Part shown: one piece after another, positions 9,727 through 17,668 of the stretch
How the letters are laid out: every line of letters starts with the position of its first letter
How positions within the stretch are numbered: position 1 is the stretch's first letter
DNA from: Caulobacter sp.
GTDB lineage: Bacteria > Pseudomonadota > Alphaproteobacteria > Caulobacterales > Caulobacteraceae
Direction of reading: 5' to 3'
Length of the DNA: 64,000 nucleotides
Assembly: GCA_016125585.1 (NCBI GenBank)
Contig: WGLL01000004.1
Coordinates: 124,001-188,000, forward strand
Translations under genes and position numbers: made by a program
The notes under the pieces: model-generated
What the model saw: only the letters and a program-made list of their open reading frames with translations
The model's database searches: none
What the model was told of the DNA's origin: nothing

Positions 9727-11097
9727 TCAGGCGGCGTTGGCGCCGAGGCCGGCCTGCGGCGGGGGCACGGCCACGCCGGCGTCGCCATACTCCTTCAGCT
9801 TGTTGCGCAGGGTGCGGATCGAGATGCCGAGGATGGTGGCGGCGTGGGTGCGGTTGCCGGAGCAATGGTTGAGGGTGTCGAGGATCAGGAGCTGCTCGAC
9901 CTCGGCCACGGTCTGGCCGACCAGGGTGCGGCTGGCGGCCTCGGCGGCCATGGAGGCGGTGCGGGCCACCGTGGCGTCCGGGGCCGGGGCCAGGGGCTGG
10001 CCGTCCGGCAGGCGGATGGCGAATTCCTCGATTTCGGCGCCGGTCGACAGCAGCACCGCGCGGTGCATGGCGTTTTCCAGCTCCCGAACATTGCCCGGCC
10101 AGCGGTGGGCGGCGAGACGGCGACGGGCTTCGGCCGACAGCGGGCGCTCGGGCATGCCGTTGGCCTTGGCGTATTTCTTCAGGAAGTGGTCGGCCAGGGC
10201 GGAGATGTCGCCGGGCCGTTCGCGCAGCGGCGGCAGGCGCAGATTGACCACGTTCAGCCGGTAGAGCAGGTCCTCGCGGAAGGTCCCCTCCTTCACGGCC
10301 TGCCCCAAGTCGCGGTTGGAGGTGGCGAGGATGCGGATGTTGACCTTGACCGGCCGCGAGCCGCCGACCCGGTCGATCTCGCGCTCCTGGATGGCGCGCA
10401 GCAGCTTGGCCTGCAGGCGGCCGTCCATCTCGCTGATTTCGTCGAGCAGCAGGGTGCCGCCGTCGGCCTCCTCGAACTTGCCGACCCGGCGGGCCACGGC
10501 GCCGGTGAAGGCGCCCTTCTCATGGCCGAACAGCTCGCTTTCCAGCAGGTTCTCGGGAATGGCGGCGCAGTTGACGCTGATGAAGGGGCGCGAGGCGCGT
10601 TTGGAGCGGGTGTGGACGTAGCGGGCCATCACCTCCTTGCCGACGCCGCTTTCGCCGGTGATCAGGATCGAGGCTTCGGAGGGGGCGATCTGGTCGGCCA
10701 GCTTGATGACCGCTTCCATCGAGGGGTCGCGGGCCACCATCGGCCGGTTGTCGTCCGACACCGCCGCCAGCACCGCGGCGATCAGGTCGGCCTCGGGCGG
10801 CAGGGGAATGAACTCCATGGCCCCGGCGCGGATGGCGTCGCCGGCCTTGCGGGAATCGGCGCCGACGCCGCAGGCCACCACCGGCACCCGGATGCGCTCG
10901 GCCTCGTTGGCGGCGATCAGTCCGGCGATGTCGAGCTCGTAGTCGACCATCAGCAGATCGGCGCCCTGCCCGGCGCGCAAGGCCTGGGTCGCGGCGGCGA
11001 CGGTTTCGACATGCGCCACCTTGGCCCCGGTGTTCATCGCCATCTTCACGGCGAGGGACAGCTGTCCGTTCAGTTTTCCAACGACCAGAAGCCGCAT
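9727..11097 (-). CDS. flbD: Sigma-54-dependent flagellar regulator FlbD
   Basis: The protein is 456 residues with three parts. The N-terminal receiver-like domain (1-115) lacks the usual acidic pair and the signalling lysine, though VDYELD keeps an Asp near residue 52. The AAA+ domain (about 122-360) carries GESGVGKE (148-155), the sigma-54 contact loop GAFTGA (195-200) and LLLDE. The C-terminal Fis-type helix-turn-helix contains [20 protein letters not shown]. In Caulobacter, FlbD turns on hook and filament genes and represses fliF, gated by FliX rather than simple phosphorylation. Targets in this window probably include the fliK and flgK promoters. fliX is not in the window. Confidence 0.96.
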   Translation of the reverse strand: MRLLVVGKLNGQLSLAVKMAMNTGAKVAHVETVAAATQALRAGQGADLLMVDYELDIAGLIAANEAERIRVPVVACGVGADSRKAGDAIRAGAMEFIPLPPEADLIAAVLAAVSDDNRPMVARDPSMEAVIKLADQIAPSEASILITGESGVGKEVMARYVHTRSKRASRPFISVNCAAIPENLLESELFGHEKGAFTGAVARRVGKFEEADGGTLLLDEISEMDGRLQAKLLRAIQEREIDRVGGSRPVKVNIRILATSNRDLGQAVKEGTFREDLLYRLNVVNLRLPPLRERPGDISALADHFLKKYAKANGMPERPLSAEARRRLAAHRWPGNVRELENAMHRAVLLSTGAEIEEFAIRLPDGQPLAPAPDATVARTASMAAEAASRTLVGQTVAEVEQLLILDTLNHCSGNRTHAATILGISIRTLRNKLKEYGDAGVAVPPPQAGLGANAA

Positions 11098-11127
11098 AGC
11101 TACTCTCCTTCAGCCACGTTCCGCCGT

Positions 11128-11466
11128 TCAGGCGGCCGTATCGCCGTCCTTGATGATTTCCGTCATGGTCACGCCGAGCCGGTCATCGACGACGACGACC
11201 TCGCCGCGGGCGACCAGACGGTTGTTGACGTAGATGTCGATGGCCTCGCCGACCTTGCGGTCCAGCTCCAGCACGCTGCCCTGGCCCAGCTGCAGCAGCT
11301 GGGCGACCGACATATGGGCCCGGCCGAGCACGGCCGAGATGTTGACCGGCACATCGAACACCGGCGCCAGGTCGTGCGCCGACTTGTCGTCGAGCTCCAC
11401 CTGAACCTCGCTGGCCAGCATCTGGTCGGGCGAGAACTCCTCGAGGGACAGATTGTCTTCAGCCAT
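11128..11466 (-). CDS. fliN: Flagellar motor switch protein FliN
   Basis: This C-ring protein has 112 residues, short and typical for FliN. An acidic N-terminal tail is followed by a SpoA domain (about 35-107) with FDVPVNISAVLGRAHMSV, GQGSVLELDRKVGEAIDIYVN and ARGEVVVVDDRLGVTMTEI. It forms the base of the switch that binds CheY and the export ATPase complex via FliH. Its ATG lies inside the end of fliH (8-base overlap), so the two are probably translationally coupled. Confidence 0.97.
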   Translation of the reverse strand: MAEDNLSLEEFSPDQMLASEVQVELDDKSAHDLAPVFDVPVNISAVLGRAHMSVAQLLQLGQGSVLELDRKVGEAIDIYVNNRLVARGEVVVVDDRLGVTMTEIIKDGDTAA

Positions 11467-12118
11467 GGGGTGTCTCTTCCAGTGAAATCAGGGGTTCGGC
11501 ATGCAGGCCCTCGGCGGCGAGGGCCTGGTCGAGGGCGTCCTGGATGCGGGCGGCGGCGTCGGCCGGATCGAAGGCGGCGCGGCCGTCGCCCCAGTCGAGA
11601 ATGAAGGCGGCGCCGACCATGTCCGGTTCGGCCCGCGCCTCGACCCGGCCCGGATGCCCCAGGCTCTGGGCCATGCGGTCGAGGGCTTCCTGCACCCGCT
11701 CGCGGCTGTCGGCGGCGACCTTGACCACCAGTCGCGGACTGGCCTCGACCTCGCGGGCCAGGGCCTCCAGGGCGGCGGTGACGGGGGCCTCGGGATACAG
11801 TTCCAGGGCGCTGTCGGCGATCTTGCGGGCGGCGGCCAGGCTGAGCTGGGCGGTCGCGGCGCGGTGGGCGTGGGCCACCTCGGCCAGGGCGCCGAGGCCC
11901 AGGCGGGCGGACTGGGCGACCCTGTCGAGGGCGTCGGCCAGCGCCTGTTCGGCCTGGGCCATGGCCGAGCGTTCGCCCTCGGCGCGGGCCTCGGCGCGGA
12001 TCTCCTCGACCTCCTCGGGGGTGTAGGAGCGCTTCTGCCGCGGCGGGGCGTAGGCGACATCGCCGACGTCGTCGAAGACGGTGTCGAAGGAGAAGGGTTT
12101 GTGGGGCGCGCCGGTCAT
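11459..12118 (-). CDS. fliH: Flagellar assembly protein FliH (FlbE)
   Basis: The 219-residue cytoplasmic protein sits between fliG and fliN, exactly where Caulobacter has flbE. It has an N-terminal tail (PHKPFSFDTVFDD), a long Ala/Glu-rich helical region (about 35-110) suited to coiled-coil dimerisation, and a C-terminal domain containing GHPGRVEARAEPDMVGAAFI and WGDGRAAFDP as in the FliH/HrpE family. FliH regulates the FliI ATPase and tethers it to FliN. Its ATG overlaps the fliG stop (TGATG). Sequence conservation in this family is low, so the call leans on position and general features. Confidence 0.88.
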   Translation of the reverse strand: MTGAPHKPFSFDTVFDDVGDVAYAPPRQKRSYTPEEVEEIRAEARAEGERSAMAQAEQALADALDRVAQSARLGLGALAEVAHAHRAATAQLSLAAARKIADSALELYPEAPVTAALEALAREVEASPRLVVKVAADSRERVQEALDRMAQSLGHPGRVEARAEPDMVGAAFILDWGDGRAAFDPADAAARIQDALDQALAAEGLHAEPLISLEETPHG

Positions 12119-13149
12119 CAGTAGATCAACTCGTCATCGCCGCCGGAGCCGGCCAGCATGATCTCGCCCTTGGCGGCCAGGTCCTTGGCCACCTGGACCA
12201 TGGCCATCTGCGACTGGTCGACGTCTTTCAGACGCACCGGCCCCATGCCCTCCATGTCCTCGCGCATGATCTTGGCGGCGCGCTCGGACATGTTGGAGAA
12301 GAACATCTCGCGCAGGGCGTCGGAGGCGCCCTTGAGGGCCAGGGCCAGCTGATCCTTCTCGACCGCCCGCAGCAGGGTCTGGACGCCGCCGGGGTCGAGC
12401 TTGGACAGGTCCTCGAAAACGAACATCAGCGCCCGGATACGCTCGGAGCTCTCGCGATTGCGCTCTTCCAGGGCGGCGATGAAGCGGCTCTCGGTCTGGC
12501 GATCGAAGTTGTTGAAGATGTCGGCCATCAACTCGTGGCTGTCGCGCTTGGAGGTGCGGGCCAGGTTGGACATGAACTCGACGCGCAGGGTCTGCTCGAT
12601 CTTGTCGAGGATTTCCCGCTGCACCGGCTCCATACGCAGCATGCGCTGGACGCATTCGAGGGCGAAGTCCTCGGGCAGGCAGGTCAGCACCCGGGCGGCG
12701 TGGTCGCTCTTGATCTTGCTGAGCACCACCGCGACGGTCTGGGGGTATTCGTTCTTCAGATAGTTGGCGAGCACCGCCTCGTTCACATTGCCCAGCTTGT
12801 CCCACATGGTGCGACCCGCCGGACCGCGGATCTCCTCCATGAGGTTGTCGACCTTTTCGGGCGGCATGAAGGAGGCCAGCAGCTTCTGGGTCTGCTCGAA
12901 GCTGCCCATGATGGCGCCCGAACCGCTCATGCCCGAGACGAACTCGACCAGCAGCTCCTCGACGACATTGGCCGAGACGGTGCCCAGGGAGGCCATGGCC
13001 TGGGAGATCTCCTTGATCTCCTCCTCGTCCAGGGCTTCCCAGATGTGCTGGTGCTCCTCGCCGAGCGCCAGCATGACGACCGCCGCCTTTTCCGGGCCGT
13101 TCAGCCGGGCGGTGTCGACGATAGCCTTGCTCTTGGGCGACCTGCTCAT
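12118..13149 (-). CDS. fliG: Flagellar motor switch protein FliG
   Basis: This C-ring protein of 343 residues couples FliF to the switch and interacts with stator MotA. The N-terminal FliF-binding domain starts at [18 protein letters not shown]. The middle domain has [14 protein letters not shown], the counterpart of the EHPQ motif. The C-terminal domain contains [20 protein letters not shown] and the charged torque helix region ([19 protein letters not shown]). It overlaps both neighbours by one to four bases, as expected within one operon (fliF-fliG-fliH-fliN-flbD-flhA). Confidence 0.98.
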   Translation of the reverse strand: MSRSPKSKAIVDTARLNGPEKAAVVMLALGEEHQHIWEALDEEEIKEISQAMASLGTVSANVVEELLVEFVSGMSGSGAIMGSFEQTQKLLASFMPPEKVDNLMEEIRGPAGRTMWDKLGNVNEAVLANYLKNEYPQTVAVVLSKIKSDHAARVLTCLPEDFALECVQRMLRMEPVQREILDKIEQTLRVEFMSNLARTSKRDSHELMADIFNNFDRQTESRFIAALEERNRESSERIRALMFVFEDLSKLDPGGVQTLLRAVEKDQLALALKGASDALREMFFSNMSERAAKIMREDMEGMGPVRLKDVDQSQMAMVQVAKDLAAKGEIMLAGSGGDDELIY

Positions 13150-14798
13150 GCGGTTTCATGCAGCCAGGTGCGGAGGATCGAGACCGATTCCTCCGGATGG
13201 GTGTCCACGAATTCCGAGACCCGCTTGACCGAGGAGGCTTTCACCTGGCCCTCGATGCGGGCGATGTCGATCCGCTGGTCGAGCTGGTCGTTGGGCAGGG
13301 CGAGGGTTTCGCCGGTGTTGGGATCGACGGCGTACTGCAGCTGAGCCGGCTCTCCGGGCCGGCCGCCGCCGGCGGCGCCCGCCAGCATGGGCATGCCGGC
13401 CCCGGAGCCGGGCTGGCCCAGGCTCTTGAGCAGCGGGCGCAGGCCGAAGAACAGCAGCAGCAGGACGACGATCGCGCCCAGGCCCAGCTCCACGGCCCGC
13501 ATGATGTCGTTCTTGTCGAAGTTGGTCAGCGGATTGCCCGACTTGGTCCCGGCCTCGCTGGCGGGGTCGCGGGCGAAGCGGACGTTGAGCACCTTCACCT
13601 GGTCGCCGCGGCCGGCGTTGTAGCCGACGGCGGCCTTCACCAGATCCTCGAGCTTGGCCATCTCCTCGGGGCTGCGCGGGGTGTAGGCGCCGGGCTTGCC
13701 GTCGGCGCCGGGAGCGGTGGCGCCGTCGACCGCCACGGAGACGGAGATCTTCTGGATCATGCCCGGCTCGACCACCTCGGTGCGGACGGTCTTGGAGATC
13801 TCGTAGTTTGTCGTCGACTGGGCGCCGCGGCTGGTGTTCTTGTTCAGCGGCATGAAGGGGGCGGCGCCGGGGGAGCCGGGGATATTGCCGTTGGCGCCCA
13901 CGGCGGTATTGCCGTCATTGGCCCCTTCCTCGCTGTTCTCCTCGCTGGTCTGTTCGGAGCGGACGACCTGACCATCGGGGTCGTAGGTCTCCTTCTGTTC
14001 GGTGACGCGGGCCAGGTCGATGTCGGCGGTGACCTCGACCCGGGCCTTGCCGGGACCGACCACCCCCTCGACCAGCTCCTTGATCCGCGCGCCGAGCTTC
14101 TGTTCGACCTCGGTGCGGCGGTCATCGGCCATCTGGCCCAGGCCGCCGCCGCCGGCGACCGACAGGGTCTTGCCGTCCTTCTGGTCGATGACGGTGACAT
14201 CCTCGGGCTTGAGCCCATCCACCGCCCCGGCGACGAGGTTCTGCACCGCCTGCACCTGCTCGGCGCCGGGCTTGCGGCCGTTGATGGCGATGGCCACGGA
14301 GGCTGAGGGGTGGGCGGCCTCTTCCTCGAACAGCTGGCGCTTGGGCAGCACCAGATGCACCCGGGCGTTGGTCACGCCGTGCAGCGACAGGATGGTGCGG
14401 GCCAGTTCCCCTTCCAGGGCGCGCTGGCGATTGAGTTGCTGGACGAAGTCGGTCTGGCCGAGGGCCGAACCGGTGTCGAAGATCTCGTAGCCGACCGAGC
14501 CGGAGGTGATCAGGCCCTTGCCGGTGACCATCAGGCGGGTGGAGGCGACCTTGTCGCGGTCGACCATGATGGTCGAGCCGTCGCCCTTGAGTTCGTATTT
14601 GATGCCGGCCTGGTCGAGGGCCTGGGTGACCTCGGCGGCCTCCTTCAGGTCCATGTTGGAAAACAGCAGCGCCTTGGGCTGGGCGGTGATTGCGAAGGTC
14701 AGGGCGACCATGGCGCCGATGACGCCGATCGCGACGCCGCCCAGCACCAGGAGCCGCATGAGCCCCATACCCCTTAACGCGCCAAACAGTCTGTCCAC
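13146..14798 (-). CDS. fliF: Flagellar MS-ring protein FliF
   Basis: The protein is 550 residues and forms the MS ring in the inner membrane. Two membrane helices flank the periplasmic part (about residues 16-36 and 440-462, the latter in [16 protein letters not shown]). The ring-building domains between them include [25 protein letters not shown]. The cytoplasmic C-terminal tail ([20 protein letters not shown]) binds FliG. I use GTG at 14798 because the resulting N-terminus ([17 protein letters not shown]) matches FliF N-termini; internal ATGs have poorly placed ribosome sites. It heads the early operon and overlaps fliG by four bases. Confidence 0.97.
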   Translation of the reverse strand: MDRLFGALRGMGLMRLLVLGGVAIGVIGAMVALTFAITAQPKALLFSNMDLKEAAEVTQALDQAGIKYELKGDGSTIMVDRDKVASTRLMVTGKGLITSGSVGYEIFDTGSALGQTDFVQQLNRQRALEGELARTILSLHGVTNARVHLVLPKRQLFEEEAAHPSASVAIAINGRKPGAEQVQAVQNLVAGAVDGLKPEDVTVIDQKDGKTLSVAGGGGLGQMADDRRTEVEQKLGARIKELVEGVVGPGKARVEVTADIDLARVTEQKETYDPDGQVVRSEQTSEENSEEGANDGNTAVGANGNIPGSPGAAPFMPLNKNTSRGAQSTTNYEISKTVRTEVVEPGMIQKISVSVAVDGATAPGADGKPGAYTPRSPEEMAKLEDLVKAAVGYNAGRGDQVKVLNVRFARDPASEAGTKSGNPLTNFDKNDIMRAVELGLGAIVVLLLLFFGLRPLLKSLGQPGSGAGMPMLAGAAGGGRPGEPAQLQYAVDPNTGETLALPNDQLDQRIDIARIEGQVKASSVKRVSEFVDTHPEESVSILRTWLHETA

Positions 14799-14873
14799 CC
14801 TGGATCAGTCCCCGAAACGACACCAACGCCCGCTTCTGCCGGGTCCGCTAGGCAGGATTTACCGGGTGCGTGG

Positions 14874-14889
14874 TTAACCGGGAGTTTAA
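14874..14889 (-). promoter_or_regulatory. CtrA-like box upstream of fliF (TTAA-N8-TTAA)
   Basis: TTAA at 14874-14877 and TTAA at 14886-14889 flank eight bases, about 75-90 bases upstream of the fliF start. The CtrA consensus is TTAA-N7-TTAA. With exactly seven bases the second half reads TTTA. The first half lies in the palindrome GGTTAACC. The fliF operon is CtrA-controlled in Caulobacter, so the position is right, but the match is one base off consensus. Confidence 0.4.
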
Positions 14890-14944
14890 GACCCTGTTTG
14901 CCCGCCCCTCCTCCGCCGGCCCTGGCGGCCATCGCAAACGGCAA

Positions 14945-14975
14945 CGGCCGCGCCCCCGTTTCCGGAGCGCGGCCG
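14945..14975 (-). terminator. Hairpin after sciP, possible terminator
   Basis: A nine-base inverted repeat, CGGCCGCGC (14945-14953) with GCGCGGCCG (14967-14975), lies about 40 bases after the sciP stop in the direction of transcription and before the fliF promoter region. The stem is strong but the following bases are only mildly T-rich (TTGCCGTTTG), so it is a weak intrinsic terminator candidate. Confidence 0.35.
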
Positions 14976-15010
14976 CGCCTGTTCACTGAGCCAAAGGGGG
15001 GCGGAGCGGC

Positions 15011-15289
15011 TCAGCGATACTGTTGCAGACGGGTGGTGCGCAGGCCGGCCAGGCCATGGCGATCGATCGACTGCTGCCAGTTGAGGAATTCCTCGTTGGT
15101 CAGCCGATAACGATCGCAGGCCTCGTCGAGGGACAGCAGCCCGCCGCGGACGGCGGCCACCACCTCGGCCTTGCGACGGATCACCCACCGTTCGGTATCC
15201 GAAGGCGGAAGATCCGACAGCGTCAGGGGGGAACCGGTCGGACCGATCACGTACTTCTCCCCCTTACTGTTGACGCGCTGCTGAAGCAT
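15011..15289 (-). CDS. sciP: SciP-like DUF1153 regulator (CtrA inhibitory protein)
   Basis: This is a 92-residue DUF1153 protein. It has the conserved N-terminal KYVIGPTGSPLTLSDLPP, then a helix-turn-helix (about residues 33-85) with ERWVIRRKAEVVAAV, LSLDEACDRYRLTNEEFLNW and the basic tail. In Caulobacter, SciP binds CtrA at its target promoters and blocks RNA polymerase recruitment in G1 cells, and the gene sits between flgE and the fliF operon as it does here. The ATG at 15289 is preceded by AGAGG. The 165 bases upstream hold several TTAA motifs and a GANTC site, consistent with CtrA feedback control. Confidence 0.92.
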   Translation of the reverse strand: MLQQRVNSKGEKYVIGPTGSPLTLSDLPPSDTERWVIRRKAEVVAAVRGGLLSLDEACDRYRLTNEEFLNWQQSIDRHGLAGLRTTRLQQYR

Positions 15290-15355
15290 GGTTCTACGCC
15301 TCTCTTGACCATCACTGTTGAGGCAGACCATAGCGGCCGGGCGATAACGGGCCGT

Positions 15356-15454
15356 GAATCGGTCTAGTAAAAGTGTCAGTAACCACGGATTTCCCCCGTA
15401 TTAACGCGCTGTTTCATCTTGGGACACCAGTGTTAACCGGCGTTAATAACTTAA
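15356..15454 (-). promoter_or_regulatory. Putative sciP control region: TTAA cluster and CcrM (GANTC) site
   Basis: TTAA occurs at 15433-15436, 15443-15446 and 15451-15454 (gaps of 6 and 4 bases), and a further ATTAACG lies near 15403. A GAATC (GANTC, the CcrM methylation site) is at 15356-15360. The region lies between the flgE stop and the sciP start. CtrA half-sites are TTAA with seven bases between them, so none of the pairs is a perfect full site, but the density is striking in this GC-rich DNA. Confidence 0.4.
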
Positions 15455-16858
15455 CTATCTCTTGATGCTGAGAAGCTCCTCCAGCATCTGGTCCGCGGTG
15501 GTGATGATTTTCGACGAGGCGGAGTAGGCCCGCTGGGTCACGATCAGCCCGGTGAACTCGCTGGACAGGTCGACCGTCGAGGCTTCCAGGGTCGAGGGCG
15601 CGATGGCGCCCGCGCCGCCGGTGCCGGCGCCCTTGAGGCTGTAGGTGCCGCTGTCCTGAGTCACCCGGTAGGCGTTGCCGTTGATGGCCTTGAGCCCGTC
15701 GGGGTTGGCGAAGGTGGCGATGGCCACCTGGGCGATCTGGCGCGAGATGCCGTTGTCGAAGATGGCGGTGACGAAGCCGGACTCATCGATCTCGACATTG
15801 GTCAGGTTGCCGAAGGCGGTGCCGTTGGTGTTGACGGCCTGGACGATCGACTGGCTGTCATACTGGGTCAGGCCGCCGGCGCCGCCGGCCAGCTCCAGCC
15901 GGATCTCCTGGCTGTCGATGCCCAGGTCGTCGGCCCAGCGGAACTCGCCCGCGCCGGGGGCCGGGTCGGCAGAGGCGCCGAAGGTGAGGATCGGATTGCT
16001 GGTGTCCAGCAGGGTGGTGTTGGCCGAGTCGAGGCGGCCGTCGGGCAGGAAGGCGACCGTGCCGGTCTTCATCTGACCGTTGCTGAGGCCGGCGCCCGTG
16101 ATCACGTCGCTGGCCGGCACCGCGCGGATTTCCGCGTACCACTGGTTGGGCACGTCGCTCTTCAGGAAATCAATCTGGACGGTGCGCTTGCCGCCCTTGG
16201 AGTCCGAGACCGGAATCTGCAGCGAGAAGTCCGGCTTGATGCCGAGGCCCGCATCCGGATCATACATGGCCATGGAGTTGGTGGCCGGGTCGTACAGCGG
16301 CAGTTCGGAAGACACCGCCTGGCTGGACTTCAGGTTGGCGCTGACCGAGGCGCGGGTGGTGCGCTCGGCGGCGCCGCCGACGTTGGAGACGTTGATCGAG
16401 CTGAGGCGCGACAGGTCCGACGGATCGACCGTGATGGCCCCCTCGTCATCGACCAGCCAACCCTGCAGATAGAGACCGGCCTGATTCTTCAGAAAGCCGA
16501 GGTTGTCCAGCTGGAAGCTGCCGGCGCGGGTGAAGGAGCGGGCGTCGGTCGCCTGAAGGTTCTCGGCCTTGTCGGCGACCACGAAGAAGCCGGACCCGGC
16601 GATGGCCAGGTCGGTGGCGCTGCTGGTGCTCTGCGGCAGGCCCTGCTGGGTGACATACTGCCGGGTCTTGGCCGCCACGCCGCCCGCGGCGTAGGTGGCG
16701 TTGCGGCTGTTGCCCGAGACCAGCGTCTGGAAGTTGGCCTGGCTCCGCTTGTAGCCGATGGTGTTGACGTTGGAGATGTTGTCCGAGATCGCGGCGAGGG
16801 CCGACGAGTTCGCGACGAGTCCTGACACCCCGGCAAGCATGGCGCTGTTGATGCTCAT
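15455..16858 (-). CDS. flgE: Flagellar hook protein FlgE
   Basis: This structural protein of the flagellar hook has 467 residues. The N-terminal rod/hook signature SGLVANSSALAAISDNISN and NTIGYKRSQANFQTLVSG and the C-terminal LTGLIVTQRAYSA-type helix (here EFTGLIVTQRAYSASSKII) followed by TADQMLEELLSIKR form the D0/D1 coiled core. The middle is the variable surface domain. It is exported through the FlhA gate without a cleaved signal. It is the last gene of the fliK-flgD-flgE run and probably depends on the sigma-54 promoter upstream of fliK. Confidence 0.96.
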   Translation of the reverse strand: MSINSAMLAGVSGLVANSSALAAISDNISNVNTIGYKRSQANFQTLVSGNSRNATYAAGGVAAKTRQYVTQQGLPQSTSSATDLAIAGSGFFVVADKAENLQATDARSFTRAGSFQLDNLGFLKNQAGLYLQGWLVDDEGAITVDPSDLSRLSSINVSNVGGAAERTTRASVSANLKSSQAVSSELPLYDPATNSMAMYDPDAGLGIKPDFSLQIPVSDSKGGKRTVQIDFLKSDVPNQWYAEIRAVPASDVITGAGLSNGQMKTGTVAFLPDGRLDSANTTLLDTSNPILTFGASADPAPGAGEFRWADDLGIDSQEIRLELAGGAGGLTQYDSQSIVQAVNTNGTAFGNLTNVEIDESGFVTAIFDNGISRQIAQVAIATFANPDGLKAINGNAYRVTQDSGTYSLKGAGTGGAGAIAPSTLEASTVDLSSEFTGLIVTQRAYSASSKIITTADQMLEELLSIKR

Positions 16859-16926
16859 TGCTTCTTATCCTTGTGAAACGCTGTTGGGTTGCACCACGCC
16901 TGCTGCGTTGGCGGACAGAGCCGCGT

Positions 16927-16973
16927 CGGCGCCGTTCAGGCGCCGGGAGAAAGGGTTTCGGCCCCTCGGGCCG
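16927..16973 (-). other. Two hairpins in the flgD-flgE gap
   Basis: CGGCGCC (16927-16933) pairs with GGCGCCG (16939-16945) over a five-base loop. CGGCCC (16959-16964) pairs with GGGCCG (16968-16973) over a three-base loop. They lie in the 137 bases between the flgD stop and flgE start. No U tract follows, so these are more likely mRNA-stability or translation-control structures than terminators. Confidence 0.45.
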
Positions 16974-16995
16974 GAAGACTGGAACGGCGCGGCCA

Positions 16996-17658
16996 TCAGA
17001 CGGTGTTGCTCACGCTGGTGATGGCGCTGATCGGCACCTTGGCCTTGCCGATGGTGACGACAGTCGTGCCGTTCACCGACTGCACCGCCGCGGCCAGACC
17101 GGTCATGGTCTGGGTCGGGGCCATCTTCGAGCCGGCGGCGTCGAGGGCGGTCAGCTTGAGGGTGTAGGCTCCGTCGGCGAGGGTGGCGCCGGAGTCGCTC
17201 TTGCCGTCCCAGGTAAAGCTCTGGTCGCCGGCGGTCTGGTTGCTCAGGTTCTCGGTGCGAACGGTGACGCCGCTGCTGTTGACCACCTCCAGCTTGAGAC
17301 TGGCGGCGGCGCGCGGCAGGTTGAAGTCCCAGGTCGCCTGACCGTCCGCCAGGGTGGCGGCGTCGGTCTCGGCGGTCACCGTCTTGCCGATCAGATTGAC
17401 CGATCCGGCCAGGCCGCCATCGCTCATGCCGACCAGGGCCGCCAGCAGGTCGTTGGTCAGCAGCTGCTGCTCGACGCCGGTCATCTGCACGATCTGCTGG
17501 GTGAACTGGGTCGAATCCATCGGCGACAACGGATCCTGGTTCTTCATCTGGGTGGTCAGCAGCTTGAGGAAGGTCTCGGTGTTGCTGGCCAGCCGGGTGC
17601 GGGAATCGTCGATCTTGTTGAGGACCGAAGTGCCGGAAGTTGCGGTGACGTCAGTCAT
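16996..17658 (-). CDS. flgD: Flagellar hook capping protein FlgD
   Basis: The protein is 220 residues. The N-terminal region NTETFLKLLTTQMKNQDPLSPMDSTQFTQQIVQMTGVEQQ (about 27-66) is the highly conserved FlgD segment. The C-terminal part contains the FlgD Ig-like/Tudor region with TWDGKSDSGATLADGAYTLKL. FlgD caps the growing hook and is later replaced by FlgK. It starts ten bases after fliK stops, and flgE follows, so hook length control, cap and hook protein are co-transcribed. Confidence 0.96.
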   Translation of the reverse strand: MTDVTATSGTSVLNKIDDSRTRLASNTETFLKLLTTQMKNQDPLSPMDSTQFTQQIVQMTGVEQQLLTNDLLAALVGMSDGGLAGSVNLIGKTVTAETDAATLADGQATWDFNLPRAAASLKLEVVNSSGVTVRTENLSNQTAGDQSFTWDGKSDSGATLADGAYTLKLTALDAAGSKMAPTQTMTGLAAAVQSVNGTTVVTIGKAKVPISAITSVSNTV

Positions 17659-17668
17659 GGCGGCGCTC

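Noticed and set aside
7663..11604. Very long plus-strand open frame of 1,313 codons across flhA, flbD and fliN
   Set aside because: It is antisense to three unambiguous flagellar genes; high GC content keeps reverse frames open. The translation is His/Gly/Asp-rich without domain features.
14774..14986. Small ORF between sciP and fliF
   Set aside because: Overlaps the fliF start region and the hairpin after sciP; composition is non-coding.
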